Positions 8,127 to 8,148 of a stretch of DNA of 8,148 nucleotides are shown in pieces. The notes beneath the pieces are model-generated. The model saw only the letters and a list, made by a program, of their open reading frames with translations, was not told the origin of the DNA and made no database searches. The stretch comes from Bacillota bacterium (GTDB lineage Bacteria; Bacillota; Dethiobacteria; Dethiobacterales; Dethiobacteraceae), in NCBI GenBank assembly GCA_018725345.1, contig QLUI01000067.1:1-8148 (forward strand), read 5' to 3'. Position 1 is the stretch's first letter, and each line of letters begins with the position of its first letter. The position numbers were made by a program, and so were the translations under genes.

Positions 8127-8148
8127 ATCAAAGTGTGCCTGTTTAGCA

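Overview
The window carries the end of a ribosomal-protein gene and the two large RNA polymerase subunit genes of a bacterium, in the classical order rplL-rpoB-rpoC, all on the + strand. The two polymerase proteins fill most of it. They align residue for residue with Bacillota (Firmicutes) sequences recalled from memory. RpoB has the Bacillus-like cluster I motif with Thr after SQFMDQ. RpoC has the short trigger loop without the large proteobacterial SI3 insertion, and it starts at TTG as in Bacillus subtilis. The moderate base composition and the divergence from Bacillus suggest a Clostridia-class or related anaerobic Firmicute, but the exact lineage cannot be fixed from the sequence alone.

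Layout. Positions 1-77 are the last 24 codons of rplL (ribosomal protein L7/L12). A strong hairpin plus T-rich tail (100-135) follows and should end, or partly attenuate, the upstream ribosomal-protein transcript. The rest of the 312-base gap before rpoB holds an AT-rich stretch, a near-consensus extended -10 promoter (198-226) and an untranslated leader of about 155 nt. rpoB (390-4178, GTG or ATG start) is followed after 47 bases by rpoC (4226-7882, TTG start with a strong Shine-Dalgarno sequence), so the two are one transcription unit. The last 266 bases have no convincing gene. They hold a perfect 11-base inverted repeat that could close a branched RNA fold (about 7944-8080), a 9-base direct repeat around it, and a very strong promoter (8098-8126) pointing out of the window. 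In this phylum the next genes are usually L7Ae-like protein, rpsL, rpsG, fusA and tuf, but that is context knowledge and is not seen here.

How the genes work together. RpoB (beta) and RpoC (beta') form the catalytic crab-claw of RNA polymerase. The beta' NADFDGD loop holds the catalytic magnesium, and the bridge helix and trigger loop drive translocation and catalysis. Beta contributes the rifampicin pocket, the two active-site lysines and the flap. L7/L12 is the ribosomal stalk protein that recruits translation factors. The terminator plus separate promoter lets polymerase synthesis be set apart from stalk-protein synthesis.

This is core housekeeping DNA and I found no clear new system in it. 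The points that merit a second look are the unusually long, very acidic RpoB C-terminal tail (about 125 residues, 55 of them Asp or Glu), the structured or repeat-bounded element after rpoC, and the two similarly built promoters that bracket the rpoBC unit.
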